A stretch of 36,148 nucleotides of DNA from Sedimenticola hydrogenitrophicus (GCF_029017505.1 NZ_JAQGEI010000046.1:1-36148), one strand, 5' to 3'. Shown: positions 7,693-15,162, numbered from the stretch's first letter. Notes: a model not told the origin generated them from the letters alone. Made by a program: numbers and translations.

Positions 7693-7893
7693 ATGCAACT
7701 GCAGATCAACCAGAACGGCGCATGGCGCAACTGCCTCAGCTACCCCGCCGCGCGTGACGCCGAGGTGCGCTACCACGCCGTCAGATTGGCGCGAGCGGCA
7801 GACGTGAAGCTCCGTGTCCTGAACGACGACGGTCAAGTCGTCACCTGGTGGACGGCGGATGAAGGGTGGACAACGCCCAGGAGGCAATCGTGA
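7693..7893 (+). CDS. Small uncharacterised early protein
   Basis: 66 residues beginning after GGGGGCGGCC. The middle reads YHAVRLARAADVKLRVLNDD followed by GQVVTWWTADEG, resembling a short beta/alpha unit seen in many small phage proteins that sit beside DUF2786 and DUF551 genes. It overlaps the next gene by four bases (GTGA). No function can be inferred. Confidence 0.7.
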   Translation: MQLQINQNGAWRNCLSYPAARDAEVRYHAVRLARAADVKLRVLNDDGQVVTWWTADEGWTTPRRQS

Positions 7894-8078
7894 CCACACC
7901 ACAACAGCAGGGCACCATCCGCGCCAACGTGCGCCGGGCACGGATCAGGCGGCTGCGCGAGGACATTGCCCGGATCGAGAAGCACATGCCGCACCGCGGT
8001 CCGGACACCCAGCGCCGGGCCGAGGATACCCTGGCGCCCATGACGGCCGAACTCAAACAACTGGAGATGGAATCATGA
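7890..8078 (+). CDS. Small charged helical protein
   Basis: 62 residues from GTG 7890, which follows AGGAG at 6 bases and overlaps the preceding stop. An upstream GTG at 7866 in the same frame has a weaker site. The sequence is mostly a basic helix (RANVRRARIRRLREDIARIE) with a second helix near the end (LAPMTAELKQLEM). It could form a two-helix hairpin. The ATG of the next gene overlaps its stop. Function unknown. Confidence 0.72.
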   Translation: MTTPQQQGTIRANVRRARIRRLREDIARIEKHMPHRGPDTQRRAEDTLAPMTAELKQLEMES

Positions 8079-8731
8079 ACACGACCGAACTCCTGAGCCG
8101 CTTCTGCGGCAAGAACGACATCCGCGAGTATCTCAACACCCCCCTCCGTAAAGGGGGGTACCTCTACGCCTCCAACGGCCACATCGCCGTGCGGGTGGTG
8201 GATGAGCCGGCCGTGGAGGCATTTGCCGTGATCGCACTTGACGGCGGTACTGCTATCGACAAGGTTGTCAGCGGCATCGAGCAGATGCTGGCCGACACCT
8301 ACCAGCCGGACGCTCACCGCCTGGCGGATACCAATGCCGCCCAGATGTTGGCCGCGGCGGAGCCCTGCGAATACTGCAAGGGCACGGGCGTCACGCCAAA
8401 ATGTGAACGGTGTAATAACACCGGCCTCGTTACAAGTCTCAGCAGTCTGGACGAGTGCCCGGCCTGTGGGGGCAACACCGATGCACCAGGGACGCACTGC
8501 ATCGCTTGCGATGGCACCGGAAAGGACGTTATGGAACTGAGGGTGTCGCTCGGCCACGCCTACTACAACCCGCGCTACATCGCCCTGCTGGCCGAACTGC
8601 CCAATGCCACCCTGTACAACGCCGAGCCGATCGATGACCCCTATTACTACGTCCCCGGCCTGGTCCGCTTCGATGGCGGCCTGGCGCTGGTCATGCCGAT
8701 GATTCCGCCGCGTGGGGAGGTGGCGGCATGA
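8075..8731 (+). CDS. Early protein with DnaJ-type zinc cluster and clamp-like tail
   Basis: 218 residues, ATGA overlap with the previous gene. The centre has four cysteine pairs (C98/C101, C110/C113, C128/C131, C142/C145) in CxxCxGTG-type repeats, as in the DnaJ zinc domain, enough for two zinc ions. The flanks are not DnaJ: there is no J domain. The N-terminal GGYLYASNGHIAVRVV and the C-terminal YNPRYIALLAELPNATL followed by RFDGGLALVMPM look like pieces of a sliding-clamp fold, with the end matching the VMPM(R) ending of bacterial beta clamps. Proteins of this build occur in many phages without known function. The zinc cluster is certain; the clamp relation is inference. Confidence 0.8.
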   Translation: MNTTELLSRFCGKNDIREYLNTPLRKGGYLYASNGHIAVRVVDEPAVEAFAVIALDGGTAIDKVVSGIEQMLADTYQPDAHRLADTNAAQMLAAAEPCEYCKGTGVTPKCERCNNTGLVTSLSSLDECPACGGNTDAPGTHCIACDGTGKDVMELRVSLGHAYYNPRYIALLAELPNATLYNAEPIDDPYYYVPGLVRFDGGLALVMPMIPPRGEVAA

Positions 8732-8943
8732 GTGCGCAGAATTGGATACCCGCCACCCAGCGCAGTCCGGAGCCACTGCTCGACGTCCTGGTCACCTGGG
8801 TCTCCGACCTGCTGGACGGCCCGGCGGTCGATATGGCATTTGTCAATCCGGCCGGCCACTGGCTGCTGACCGGTTCGGTAACGCCTATCCAGGTCACCCA
8901 CTGGATGCCCCTGCCCGAGCCGGCAGAGGAGGCTGCCCGATGA
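8728..8943 (+). CDS. DUF551 family protein
   Basis: 71 residues. It has the two hallmarks of DUF551: WIPATQRSPEPLLDVLVTW at the start and VTHWMPLPEPAEE at the end. These small proteins are widespread in phages and their role is unknown. The start overlaps the preceding stop, and its stop overlaps the following start, placing it firmly in the early operon. Confidence 0.85.
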   Translation: MSAQNWIPATQRSPEPLLDVLVTWVSDLLDGPAVDMAFVNPAGHWLLTGSVTPIQVTHWMPLPEPAEEAAR

Positions 8944-9209
8944 TGATCTACGGATGGGATGACACCGGCACCGCACGGGGCGAGATCGTGGCGGGCCGGA
9001 TTCCCGCCAGTGACCTGGACTTCGGCCTGGACCATGTCGCCGCCGCGCTTGGCTGGGAGAAAGCCTTCAGCTCCTTCCAGAAGGCCAGCACCGAGCTGGT
9101 TATCCAGATGCGTAAGGAAGGTACCGGCACGGAACTGATCGACACCGTGCGCCAGATCAAGGCCAGCTATGTGCCGATCGTGGTGGATGAGGTGGGGGAT
9201 AAATCGTGA
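8940..9209 (+). CDS. Small uncharacterised early protein
   Basis: 89 residues. Two adjacent ATG codons (8940 and 8943) can serve as start; both overlap the previous stop. It begins with MMIYGWDDTGTARGEIV, a beta-rich segment, and continues with helices (FSSFQKASTELVIQMRKEG). It shows no recognised domain, and it ends in a GTGA overlap with the next gene. Confidence 0.75.
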   Translation: MMIYGWDDTGTARGEIVAGRIPASDLDFGLDHVAAALGWEKAFSSFQKASTELVIQMRKEGTGTELIDTVRQIKASYVPIVVDEVGDKS

Positions 9210-9910
9210 ACGATAACGACAAGATCATCGACAAGATCAAGAAATGCCTGGCCCTGTCAGCCAGCGCCAACGAGCACGAAGCCGAGGCTGCCCTGCGCCA
9301 GGCCCGGAAACTGATGGAGGCGCACAACGTCACCGAGATGGATGTGCACGCGGCTCAGGCAGAGGAGCGCCGGGCCAATGCCGGGGCAAAGAATAAGCCC
9401 GCCGACTGGGAGGCCGCACTGGCTTCGCGGATAGCGGTGGCCTTTGGCTGTCGCCTCATCTTTTCAGGGGGTTACTGGTCACAGCCTGGCGAGTGGGTAT
9501 TCATCGGCTGCGGAACGGCGCCGGAGATAGCGCACTACGCGTTTACCGTGCTGCATCGGCAGGCCAAGCGTGCCCGGAATGACCACATCAAGTCCAGGCT
9601 CAAGCGCTGCAAACCGGCCAACAAGACCCGCCGCGCCGACCTGTTCAGCACGGGCTGGGTGAGCGCCGTGGTCGGCAAGATAGTCAGCCTGGCCGGATCT
9701 GAACAGCAAACCACCGCCATCGATGCCTACTTGGCCAAGCGGTATGAAAGCCGGGAAACCCTGGCCGCCAGAAACCGCAACGAAGGGCGCCGGCTGCGCG
9801 ACCACGAGTGGGATGATCTGTCAGCCGGGCGGCAGTCCGGCCGGCAAGCTGAACTTAACCGAGGGGTGTCTGGAACCGAAGGGCGCGCCGCACTGGAGGG
9901 GGGCAAATGA
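9206..9910 (+). CDS. DUF2786 family protein
   Basis: 234 residues from GTG 9206, which overlaps the preceding stop. The N-terminal DUF2786 domain is clear (IIDKIKKCLALSASANEHEA, ALRQARKLMEAHNVTEMDV). The second domain (about 70-190) carries WVFIGCGTAPEIAHYAFTVL and LFSTGWVSAVVGKIVSLA, the usual partner of DUF2786 in phages. The last 45 residues are basic and low-complexity. Members occur in many temperate phages; activity is not established. The lack of conserved acidic clusters gives no hint of nuclease activity. Confidence 0.9.
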   Translation: MNDNDKIIDKIKKCLALSASANEHEAEAALRQARKLMEAHNVTEMDVHAAQAEERRANAGAKNKPADWEAALASRIAVAFGCRLIFSGGYWSQPGEWVFIGCGTAPEIAHYAFTVLHRQAKRARNDHIKSRLKRCKPANKTRRADLFSTGWVSAVVGKIVSLAGSEQQTTAIDAYLAKRYESRETLAARNRNEGRRLRDHEWDDLSAGRQSGRQAELNRGVSGTEGRAALEGGK

Positions 9911-10347
9911 GCCAGCCAAAGAACCCCGCGTCTGAAGTCCTGGACTGGCACGACGCCACCACCGAAAAGCCTGACGCCGATATGACGGTGCTCTGCTGGG
10001 ACACCGAAGGCTTCTTCTGCGGCTACTGGGATGACTCGGTCCCCGGGTGGATCGCCTGTGAAAGCGGTGGGGTGGTGGCTGGGGTGACGCACTGGTCAAG
10101 CCCGGAAGGGCCGAATTCTTCCGAGGCGCGAGCAGAGGACATGGTCCTGGCGGAACGTGAGGCGTGCGCACTGGCGTGCGAAACGCTGCCGCTTACCCTC
10201 GCAGACCACAAGTACCCGTCAACCAGCGGGCGAACGCTGATTCGCATAACGGAGGCCGGGTGCAGGGGAGCGTTTGCCGCCGCGATCCGTGCGCGCTCCG
10301 CGGTTCATGCCTGTAAGTGCATAGCGGAGGATGTAAGAGAAATATGA
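9907..10347 (+). CDS. DUF551-like protein fused to a second small phage domain
   Basis: 146 residues, overlapping the previous stop. Residues 10-75 follow the DUF551 plan (WHDATTEKPDADMTVLCWD, then VAGVTHWSSPEG). Residues 80-132 are a separate helical unit often found as its own small phage protein (AEREACALACETLPL, then GCRGAFAAAIRARS). The two units therefore seem fused. A full DUF551 gene lies 1 kb upstream, so this region carries two copies of that domain. Function unknown. Confidence 0.78.
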   Translation: MSQPKNPASEVLDWHDATTEKPDADMTVLCWDTEGFFCGYWDDSVPGWIACESGGVVAGVTHWSSPEGPNSSEARAEDMVLAEREACALACETLPLTLADHKYPSTSGRTLIRITEAGCRGAFAAAIRARSAVHACKCIAEDVREI

Positions 10348-10811
10348 ATCAACCAACCAAAGAACAGTGGGATGAAGTCGCCAAGGAGATGGACCGCCTG
10401 TTCGGATCTGTCTACCTGCGCTGTGATGGCTACCTGGTCAGCACGCACCTGGAGCGGGACAGCAAGACCAACCGGCTCTACATCATTGTGTACGTAGATG
10501 GCGGGTTTAAGGGCGAGTGGATAGAAGTCGTCGATGACCCGGAGGAATTCTCCGACATCCCAAAGCGGTTTTGCCGGCACGTTTCACGCCAGCGCAGGTC
10601 CGCCAAAGATCTGAAGCTATGCGAAAAGCTCTACGGCAAGCGGGAGTGCAGAAAACGGGGGTACTACGACCGCCGCTATCTTTCCCGGGCAGACTGGTTA
10701 AAACCCATGCCCCTGATCCGCCACCTGAAAAAGCACAACACCGATATCGAGGTGCTGACCTACGAAACGTACAAAGCAGCGCTCGATGCAAAACGAGAGG
10801 CCCAGGCATGA
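10344..10811 (+). CDS. Uncharacterised phage early protein
   Basis: 155 residues from ATG 10344 (stop/start overlap; GTAAGAG upstream). The N-terminal half has a compact beta-rich domain (VYLRCDGYLVSTHLERDS, LYIIVYVDGGFKGEW). The C-terminal half is very basic (RHVSRQRRSAKDLKLCEKLY, GKRECRKRGYYDRRYLSRAD), which suggests nucleic-acid contact. Related proteins of unknown role are common in phages of Proteobacteria. Its G+C is lower than that of the GemA gene that follows. Confidence 0.75.
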   Translation: MNQPTKEQWDEVAKEMDRLFGSVYLRCDGYLVSTHLERDSKTNRLYIIVYVDGGFKGEWIEVVDDPEEFSDIPKRFCRHVSRQRRSAKDLKLCEKLYGKRECRKRGYYDRRYLSRADWLKPMPLIRHLKKHNTDIEVLTYETYKAALDAKREAQA

Positions 10812-11434
10812 ACAACCCACGTCGCACCGACCTAGCCAAGATCCACATGGGCGCCAAGCAGCTCGGCATGGACCCGGCGGACAAGTCGCCGGACAGCGAT
10901 TACCGCCGCATGCTGTGGACCCAGGCGCGGGTGAACTCCTCCGCCGACCTGGACGCCCACGGGCGGGCGAAGGTGATCGCCCACCTGCGCCAGTGCGGGG
11001 CCCGGTTCAGCGCGCCGCGCAAGGCCGGCCGGCGGCCCCACAATTACGCCCAGCTGCCGCAGTACATCACCAAGGTGGAGGCATTGCTGGCGGACATGGG
11101 GCTCTCCTGGGCTTATGCCGACAGCATCGCCCGCAACATCACCGGCGGCAAGGGTGCGCCGGCGCAGGGTAAGGCCCCCGGCGTGGCGCGCCTGGCCTGG
11201 GTCGAGCGGCCCGAGCACTGGCGCGCCATTGTCGCCGCGCTGGTGGTGGAGCAGGAGAAGCGCGCCAAGCACGCCACCATCCAGGCGCTGCTGGGACGGC
11301 TGGGGCTGACCGAGGCCTACGTGGCGCCGTGGCTGAACGGCCAGGGCTATCAGGCCAAAAACTGGCACCGCCAGCGGCGGCTGATGAACCTGATCATCGA
11401 TCACCTGGCCGAGCGGGTGGACGCATGCAGCTGA
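10808..11434 (+). CDS. gemA: GemA/gp16-family regulatory protein (DUF1018)
   Basis: 208 residues, ATGA overlap. The DUF1018 pattern of Mu gp16/GemA is clear: N-terminal LAKIHMGAKQLGMD, then DYRRMLWTQARVNSSADLD, and the central GAPAQGKAPGVARLAWVERP segment. GemA of Mu was reported to alter host gene expression and DNA relaxation; the biochemistry is not settled. Placement near the end of the early operon matches Mu. It overlaps the next gene by 10 bases. Confidence 0.9.
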   Translation: MNNPRRTDLAKIHMGAKQLGMDPADKSPDSDYRRMLWTQARVNSSADLDAHGRAKVIAHLRQCGARFSAPRKAGRRPHNYAQLPQYITKVEALLADMGLSWAYADSIARNITGGKGAPAQGKAPGVARLAWVERPEHWRAIVAALVVEQEKRAKHATIQALLGRLGLTEAYVAPWLNGQGYQAKNWHRQRRLMNLIIDHLAERVDACS

Positions 11435-11910
11435 ACTGCCCCCGCTGCAGCGAACGTTTCTCCCTGGAGTCCGCCGTCGAGGATGAGAGCGGCCGGCGGT
11501 TCATGGCGCTGCTGGGCCGCTGCGGCGGGTTGTCCCGCGAGCTGGTGACCTACCTGGGGCTGTTCCGTCCGCGCACCCAGTCGCTGCGCTGGTCCCGCGC
11601 CCTGGCCCTGGCCGAGGAGGTGGAGGCCCTGAGCGGACAGCACGGCGAGGCGGTGATCGCCCAGGCGATCCGCGAGACGCTGGAGGCGATGCGCCCGCGG
11701 ATGGGCGCCGGCTGGAAGCCGCTGAAGAATCACAACTACCTGATGCGGGTGCTGGAGTCGGTAGCCGAGCGCGGTCAGGCGCTGGTTGAAATGCCGTCAA
11801 ACGGCCATCAACGCCCGGTTACAGGGGGTGTAAACGGGCGCAAGCTGACCGCCACCGAGACCGCCGTCCTAGCGATCCGCTCCGTCAACTTCGGCGACGA
11901 CGATGCGTAG
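11425..11910 (+). CDS. Uncharacterised phage protein with N-terminal zinc-binding motif
   Basis: 161 residues. The N-terminus LNCPRCSERFSLESAVED has one CxxC pair, and C33 could add a ligand. The body is helical (RALALAEEVEALSGQHGEAV, IRETLEAMRPRMGAG) and ends with a short acidic tail. The start lies inside the end of GemA. It belongs to the block between GemA and Mor that differs among Mu-like phages. No function is assigned. Confidence 0.75.
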   Translation: MQLNCPRCSERFSLESAVEDESGRRFMALLGRCGGLSRELVTYLGLFRPRTQSLRWSRALALAEEVEALSGQHGEAVIAQAIRETLEAMRPRMGAGWKPLKNHNYLMRVLESVAERGQALVEMPSNGHQRPVTGGVNGRKLTATETAVLAIRSVNFGDDDA

Positions 11911-12057
11911 CGTAACCCGGATCTTCTTGTTGTCTGACAGTTCTGCTATGGCGTTCGGGGCGGCAAACTCCAGCGCGGCTATGCATACTTCGTCCACGCC
12001 AAGCGCCTCGGCAATGTGCTGCTCAATCTCAGATAAGGGGGTGTCGTGAAAGCTCAT
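11869..12057 (-). CDS. Small uncharacterised reverse-strand protein
   Basis: 62 residues from the ATG at 12057; the frame continues to 12099, but that longer form would run further into the next forward gene. The protein is acidic and balanced (LSEIEQHIAEALGVDEV, then KKIRVTLRIVVAEVDG) and has ordinary coding third positions on this strand. It overlaps the 3' end of the forward gene before it by 42 bases and the 5' end of the next by 12. The ribosome site is weak (AGGT 10 bases away). It is the third lone reverse gene in the early region. Function unknown, existence fairly likely. Confidence 0.55.
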   Translation of the reverse strand: MSFHDTPLSEIEQHIAEALGVDEVCIAALEFAAPNAIAELSDNKKIRVTLRIVVAEVDGADR

Positions 12058-12432
12058 GTCAAAGTACCTGCTTGGTTGGGTGAAATCGTCAAGTATCACA
12101 TGGAACGGCTGCGCCTGCTGAATCTGGATGGCGCGCCGGCCGGAGTGGCGATGGGTGAGGTGACCCGCATCTGGGCCGAGACCTTGGCAGGTAGGAATAT
12201 CGTCTGGGACAAGGAGCTAGATACGCTGCGCCTACACCGGGGATTCATGGAGCTGGCGGCCAACTGCGACCGCTGGCCCTCCCCGAACATGCTGATGCAG
12301 AGATTGCCGTCCCGCCCACAACGTCAAGCCCTGCCCGCCCCCCAGATCACCGAGGAGCAGCGGCAGCGCAACCTGCGGGCGATCCGCTGCATGCTGCGCG
12401 ACGCCCTGAACCTGAAGGGGCGGCCGCAATGA
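12046..12432 (+). CDS. Uncharacterised phage protein upstream of Mor
   Basis: 128 residues from GTG 12046 after AAGGGGG. It is mostly helical (VPAWLGEIVKYHMERLRLL, VTRIWAETLAGRN, ELDTLRLHRGFMELAANC), with a proline-rich linker and a basic C-terminal helix (EEQRQRNLRAIRCMLRDA). The stop overlaps the start of the Mor gene. No family is recognised. The fixed place before Mor suggests an early phage protein rather than an insertion. Confidence 0.78.
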   Translation: MKAHVKVPAWLGEIVKYHMERLRLLNLDGAPAGVAMGEVTRIWAETLAGRNIVWDKELDTLRLHRGFMELAANCDRWPSPNMLMQRLPSRPQRQALPAPQITEEQRQRNLRAIRCMLRDALNLKGRPQ

Positions 12433-12860
12433 TGGGCGCCCCCGGCCAGATCCCCGCCCACTACCTGCCGGACTCCGTCCAGGAGTTGATCGAGGTGGTC
12501 GGCCTGGCGGCCACCCTGGTGATCGTCGAAGAACGAGGCGGTATCCGTCTGTGCGTGCCCGCCAGAGCGACGCCCGACCACTGGCTGGCGGACCGCATCG
12601 GTATGCCAGCGCTGACCGCCCTGGTGGAGCGCTATCAGAACGAGGAGATCGAGGTAGCCCGCTGCGTCGCCGCTCTGAGGGCGGTGCAGGAGCAGCAGAT
12701 CGTCCGTGAGGCCGAGGCCGGGGCCTCCAACGCCACCCTGGCGCGTCGCTACGGCTACACCGAGCGCGGCATCCGCAAGCTGCGCCGGCGGGTGGAGGGC
12801 GAGCTGGCCGACGCCACTGCCCAGGGCCAGCTGTTTGCGTTCGAGACAGCGGGCGGGTAA
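12429..12860 (+). CDS. mor: Mor/C-family transcription activator
   Basis: 143 residues, the last gene of the early operon. It matches the Mor family of Mu: an N-terminal dimerisation part (LPDSVQELIEVVGLAATLVI, then a strand containing GGIRLCVPARA), HWLADRIGMPALTALVERYQ, and a C-terminal helix-turn-helix at about 90-121 (NATLARRYGYTERGIRKLRR). Mor and C of Mu activate middle and late promoters by binding a dyad about 44 bp before the start site. Only one member of this family is visible here, so it may serve both steps. Matching dyads occur at 12898-12909 and 21022-21033. Confidence 0.93.
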   Translation: MMGAPGQIPAHYLPDSVQELIEVVGLAATLVIVEERGGIRLCVPARATPDHWLADRIGMPALTALVERYQNEEIEVARCVAALRAVQEQQIVREAEAGASNATLARRYGYTERGIRKLRRRVEGELADATAQGQLFAFETAGG

Positions 12861-12897
12861 TCTGTAAAAGCCCCACCTGATCTCTACTGCACTCCCC

Positions 12898-12941
12898 GGA
12901 ACCCGTTCCCCCGTCTATCCCCCGCGTCATCCGTCTAGCAT
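12898..12941 (+). promoter_or_regulatory. Putative Mor-activated middle/lysis promoter
   Basis: The dyad GGAACCCGTTCC (12898-12909) is followed by CCCCGTC and, further on, a -10-like TAGCAT (12936-12941). The dyad centre is 35 bp from the -10 centre, which puts it near -44, as in the Mor-dependent promoter of Mu. There is no good -35 hexamer, as expected for an activator-dependent promoter. The same dyad, flank and spacing recur upstream of the protease gene. Binding by the Mor protein encoded just upstream is inferred. Confidence 0.65.
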
Positions 12942-12947
12942 GACGGC

Positions 12948-13478
12948 ATGAGCCGCATACAGCTATCCGCAAACTTCTACCTGGACGAGTTCACCCGCTC
13001 GCAGACCGCTGCGCGCCGGGGCATCGATATGACCGTCAGCGAGTTTGGCGTGGTCTATTTCACCCTGCGCCGCCTCTGCCGGGGCGTATTGCAGCCGTTG
13101 CGTGACGCGCTCGGGCCCGTGCATATCACCTCCGGCTACCGCCCGCCCAAACTCAACCGCATGATCGGCGGAGCGCCTACCTCACAGCACCAGTACGGCC
13201 AGGCGGCCGACATCGTGGTCACCGGGCACACCCCTCTGGAGGTGGCGACCTGGCTGCGCGAGCACGTCACCGGCTACGACCAGCTGATCCACGAGTTCGG
13301 CCAGTGGGTGCATGTCTCCGTGCCCTCCGCCGCACTGCACGAGCCGGCACGCCTGGAGCGGCTGACCGCCATCAAGGTGCCGCGGCTGATCGGCAAACCC
13401 CGCACCGTCTATGTCCCCGGGCTGCGCACCCTCGAACAGGCGCGGCAACTCCATCTCAACCACAAGGAGGCCGCCTGA
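12948..13478 (+). CDS. M15-type peptidase, putative endolysin
   Basis: 176 residues. The zinc peptidase pattern of M15A is present: SGYR at 62-65, SQHQYGQAADIVV with His81 and Asp88, and WVHVSV with His122; Glu116 may be the catalytic base. Enzymes of this family cut peptide bonds in peptidoglycan. Followed by a membrane protein and a holin, it is the likely endolysin. There is no signal peptide, so it needs the holin to reach the wall. The ATG lies only 6 bases beyond the putative -10 and has no Shine-Dalgarno, so initiation may be leaderless; no later start would leave the domain intact. Confidence 0.9.
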   Translation: MSRIQLSANFYLDEFTRSQTAARRGIDMTVSEFGVVYFTLRRLCRGVLQPLRDALGPVHITSGYRPPKLNRMIGGAPTSQHQYGQAADIVVTGHTPLEVATWLREHVTGYDQLIHEFGQWVHVSVPSAALHEPARLERLTAIKVPRLIGKPRTVYVPGLRTLEQARQLHLNHKEAA

Positions 13479-14029
13479 TGGATTGGTCACTGTTTGTCCA
13501 GCAACTGCTGCTGGTTGTGTTACTCGGCGGTGCCGACCGTTTGCGCGGCGACCACTACCACCTGCTGGTCTCGGGCTACATCGACCGACTGATCTACGGC
13601 TGGCTGATGGCCGCCCTGTTCGGTCACCCCTGGGACGGGCTGACCATGCCGATAGTCGCGACCATGTACCTGGGCATGATCCCGGGCTGGGGCGAGGCCA
13701 TCGGCTGCGCCCTGACCGGCCGTCAACCCGATCCCGAGCGCGCGGCCTGGTGGCAGCGTGGGCCGCTACTGCATAACGCCTGGCTGGCCCTGTTCGCGAG
13801 GGGTGGACTTTGGGGGGGCGGGTTCGTGCCGCTGGCCCTGTTCGATCCGCGCCTGCTGCTGGCGCTGCCCGCCTATACGGTGGCCATGCCGCTGGCGGTG
13901 TGGATCACGGTGCGGGCGGAACGCCCAGCCCCGGGCAACTGGGAGCACCAGGAATACCTGCGCGGCTGGATAGCCGGCGCGCTGATCGTCGGCGGGCTCT
14001 GGTTGGAGGGTTGGTATGGATTGGTCTGA
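13478..14029 (+). CDS. Multi-spanning membrane protein in the lysis block
   Basis: 183 residues; strong ribosome site AAGGAGG and a TGATG overlap with the endolysin. At least four hydrophobic segments are visible: near 5-20, 38-58, 103-130 and 128-148, plus one at the C-terminus (GWIAGALIVGGLWLEGWYGL). Charged loops contain RQPDPERAAWWQRG. It is probably an inner-membrane lysis accessory or second holin, on position alone. It begins with the same four residues (MDWS) as the next gene, perhaps by chance. Confidence 0.78.
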   Translation: MDWSLFVQQLLLVVLLGGADRLRGDHYHLLVSGYIDRLIYGWLMAALFGHPWDGLTMPIVATMYLGMIPGWGEAIGCALTGRQPDPERAAWWQRGPLLHNAWLALFARGGLWGGGFVPLALFDPRLLLALPAYTVAMPLAVWITVRAERPAPGNWEHQEYLRGWIAGALIVGGLWLEGWYGLV

Positions 14030-14603
14030 TATAAGCGGCGTCGTCGCCAAGGCGGCGCCGCTGGTCGGCACCCTGCTGCTCGGCCCGGCCGGTGCCGGTG
14101 TCGGCGCCCTGGTGGCCTCGGCCCTGGGCACGGAGGCGGACCCCGCCGCCGTGGCCACCGCGCTGCAAGACCCGGCCTCGCTGGAGCGGATCCGCCAGAT
14201 GGAGCTGGACAACAAGGCGGATCTGACCCGCATGCACCTGGAGGCCGAGACCGCCCGCCTGGCGGAGGTCAACCAGACCATACGGGCCGAGGTGGCGAGC
14301 AATGACCCCTATGTGCGGCGCTGGCGGCCGACCTACGGGTATCTGACGGCGCTGGCATGGTTCGTACAGATGACCGGATTCACGCTCATCCTCGGCCTGG
14401 TCGCCTATAAACACCCCGGTGATCTGGCCGCCGTGGTCGGGGCGCTGGGTAGCGTACTGACCGCCCTACTCGGTCTGTGGGGTATCGCCCTGGCGGTGCT
14501 GGGCGTCAACGTGACCAGCCGCTCCAAAGACAAGCAGGTACAGGCCGGCCAGGAGCCGGCACCCGGCCTGATGGCCGCCCTGGCAAAGCGGCTGGCGGGG
14601 TAG
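14016..14603 (+). CDS. Holin of the three-transmembrane (GTA_holin_3TM) family
   Basis: 195 residues, starting inside the end of the preceding gene after GGAGGG. One hydrophobic segment lies at 12-40 (LVGTLLLGPAGAGVGALVAS), and two more at about 108-130 (LTALAWFVQMTGFTLILGLV) and 138-165. Between them is a charged helical stretch with the typical DPYVRRWRPTYGY motif of this family. Holins open the inner membrane to release the endolysin; the neighbouring M15 peptidase supports this. Confidence 0.88.
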   Translation: MDWSDISGVVAKAAPLVGTLLLGPAGAGVGALVASALGTEADPAAVATALQDPASLERIRQMELDNKADLTRMHLEAETARLAEVNQTIRAEVASNDPYVRRWRPTYGYLTALAWFVQMTGFTLILGLVAYKHPGDLAAVVGALGSVLTALLGLWGIALAVLGVNVTSRSKDKQVQAGQEPAPGLMAALAKRLAG

Positions 14604-14606
14604 ATC

Positions 14607-14834
14607 ATGGATGACGCAGACCGCGCCGACCGGCGCATCGAGCGCTTTGATGCCGACGCCCTGGCCGCGCAACAGGAGCGCGCCCGGCAGCAGGTGACCC
14701 CCTACCTCATCGATGGCGCACCCCACTGCCCCGACTGCCTGGAGCCGTTGCCGGCACACCGCCAGGCCGCCGGGATCTGTGTGGGGTGCCTGACGGACCG
14801 GGAACAGCAGCAGCGGAGAGTATATGGAAGTTGA
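14607..14834 (+). CDS. TraR/DksA-type C4 zinc-finger protein
   Basis: 75 residues. Cys41, Cys44, Cys58 and Cys61 form the C4 zinc finger of the DksA/TraR family (APHCPDCLEPLPAHRQAAG, ICVGCL), with a preceding coiled helix (DALAAQQERARQQV). Short members such as TraR bind RNA polymerase in the secondary channel and mimic ppGpp plus DksA. Mu-like phages usually carry one at this position. It overlaps the next gene by 11 bases. Confidence 0.9.
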   Translation: MDDADRADRRIERFDADALAAQQERARQQVTPYLIDGAPHCPDCLEPLPAHRQAAGICVGCLTDREQQQRRVYGS

Positions 14835-15162
14835 TTATGGCGCGGCGCGGTTCTGGTTTGACGTCGCGCACCTGGGTGGGCTGTTTGGGCTGGGGGTTTA
14901 TACCTGGATTGTGAATCGCACCAAGGCCAACCGCGGCGCGATCGACCGGGTTGATTCCCGGGTATCCGCCATTGACCTACGGCTGAGCCAGTTGGAGACC
15001 GACGTGCGTCACCTGCCAGACCATGACGATCTGGGCGAGATCCACGAAAAGGTCAACACCATCGCCGGCAGCATGAAGAAGATCGAAGGGCACCTGGACT
15101 CACTGAATGGCAATTTTGCCCTGCTGTTCCAGGACCGGCTAAATCAAGGGGGTAGTAAATGA
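14824..15162 (+). CDS. gp25-like DUF2730 protein
   Basis: 112 residues with one N-terminal membrane segment (HLGGLFGLGVYTWIVN) followed by a long coiled coil (DSRVSAIDLRLSQLETDV, EKVNTIAGSMKKIEGHLDSL). This matches the DUF2730 proteins equivalent to Mu gp25, located before the packaging genes. Topology suggests an inner-membrane anchored cytoplasmic or periplasmic rod. It may act in lysis or control of packaging; not established. ATGA overlap with the next gene. Confidence 0.88.
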   Translation: MEVDYGAARFWFDVAHLGGLFGLGVYTWIVNRTKANRGAIDRVDSRVSAIDLRLSQLETDVRHLPDHDDLGEIHEKVNTIAGSMKKIEGHLDSLNGNFALLFQDRLNQGGSK

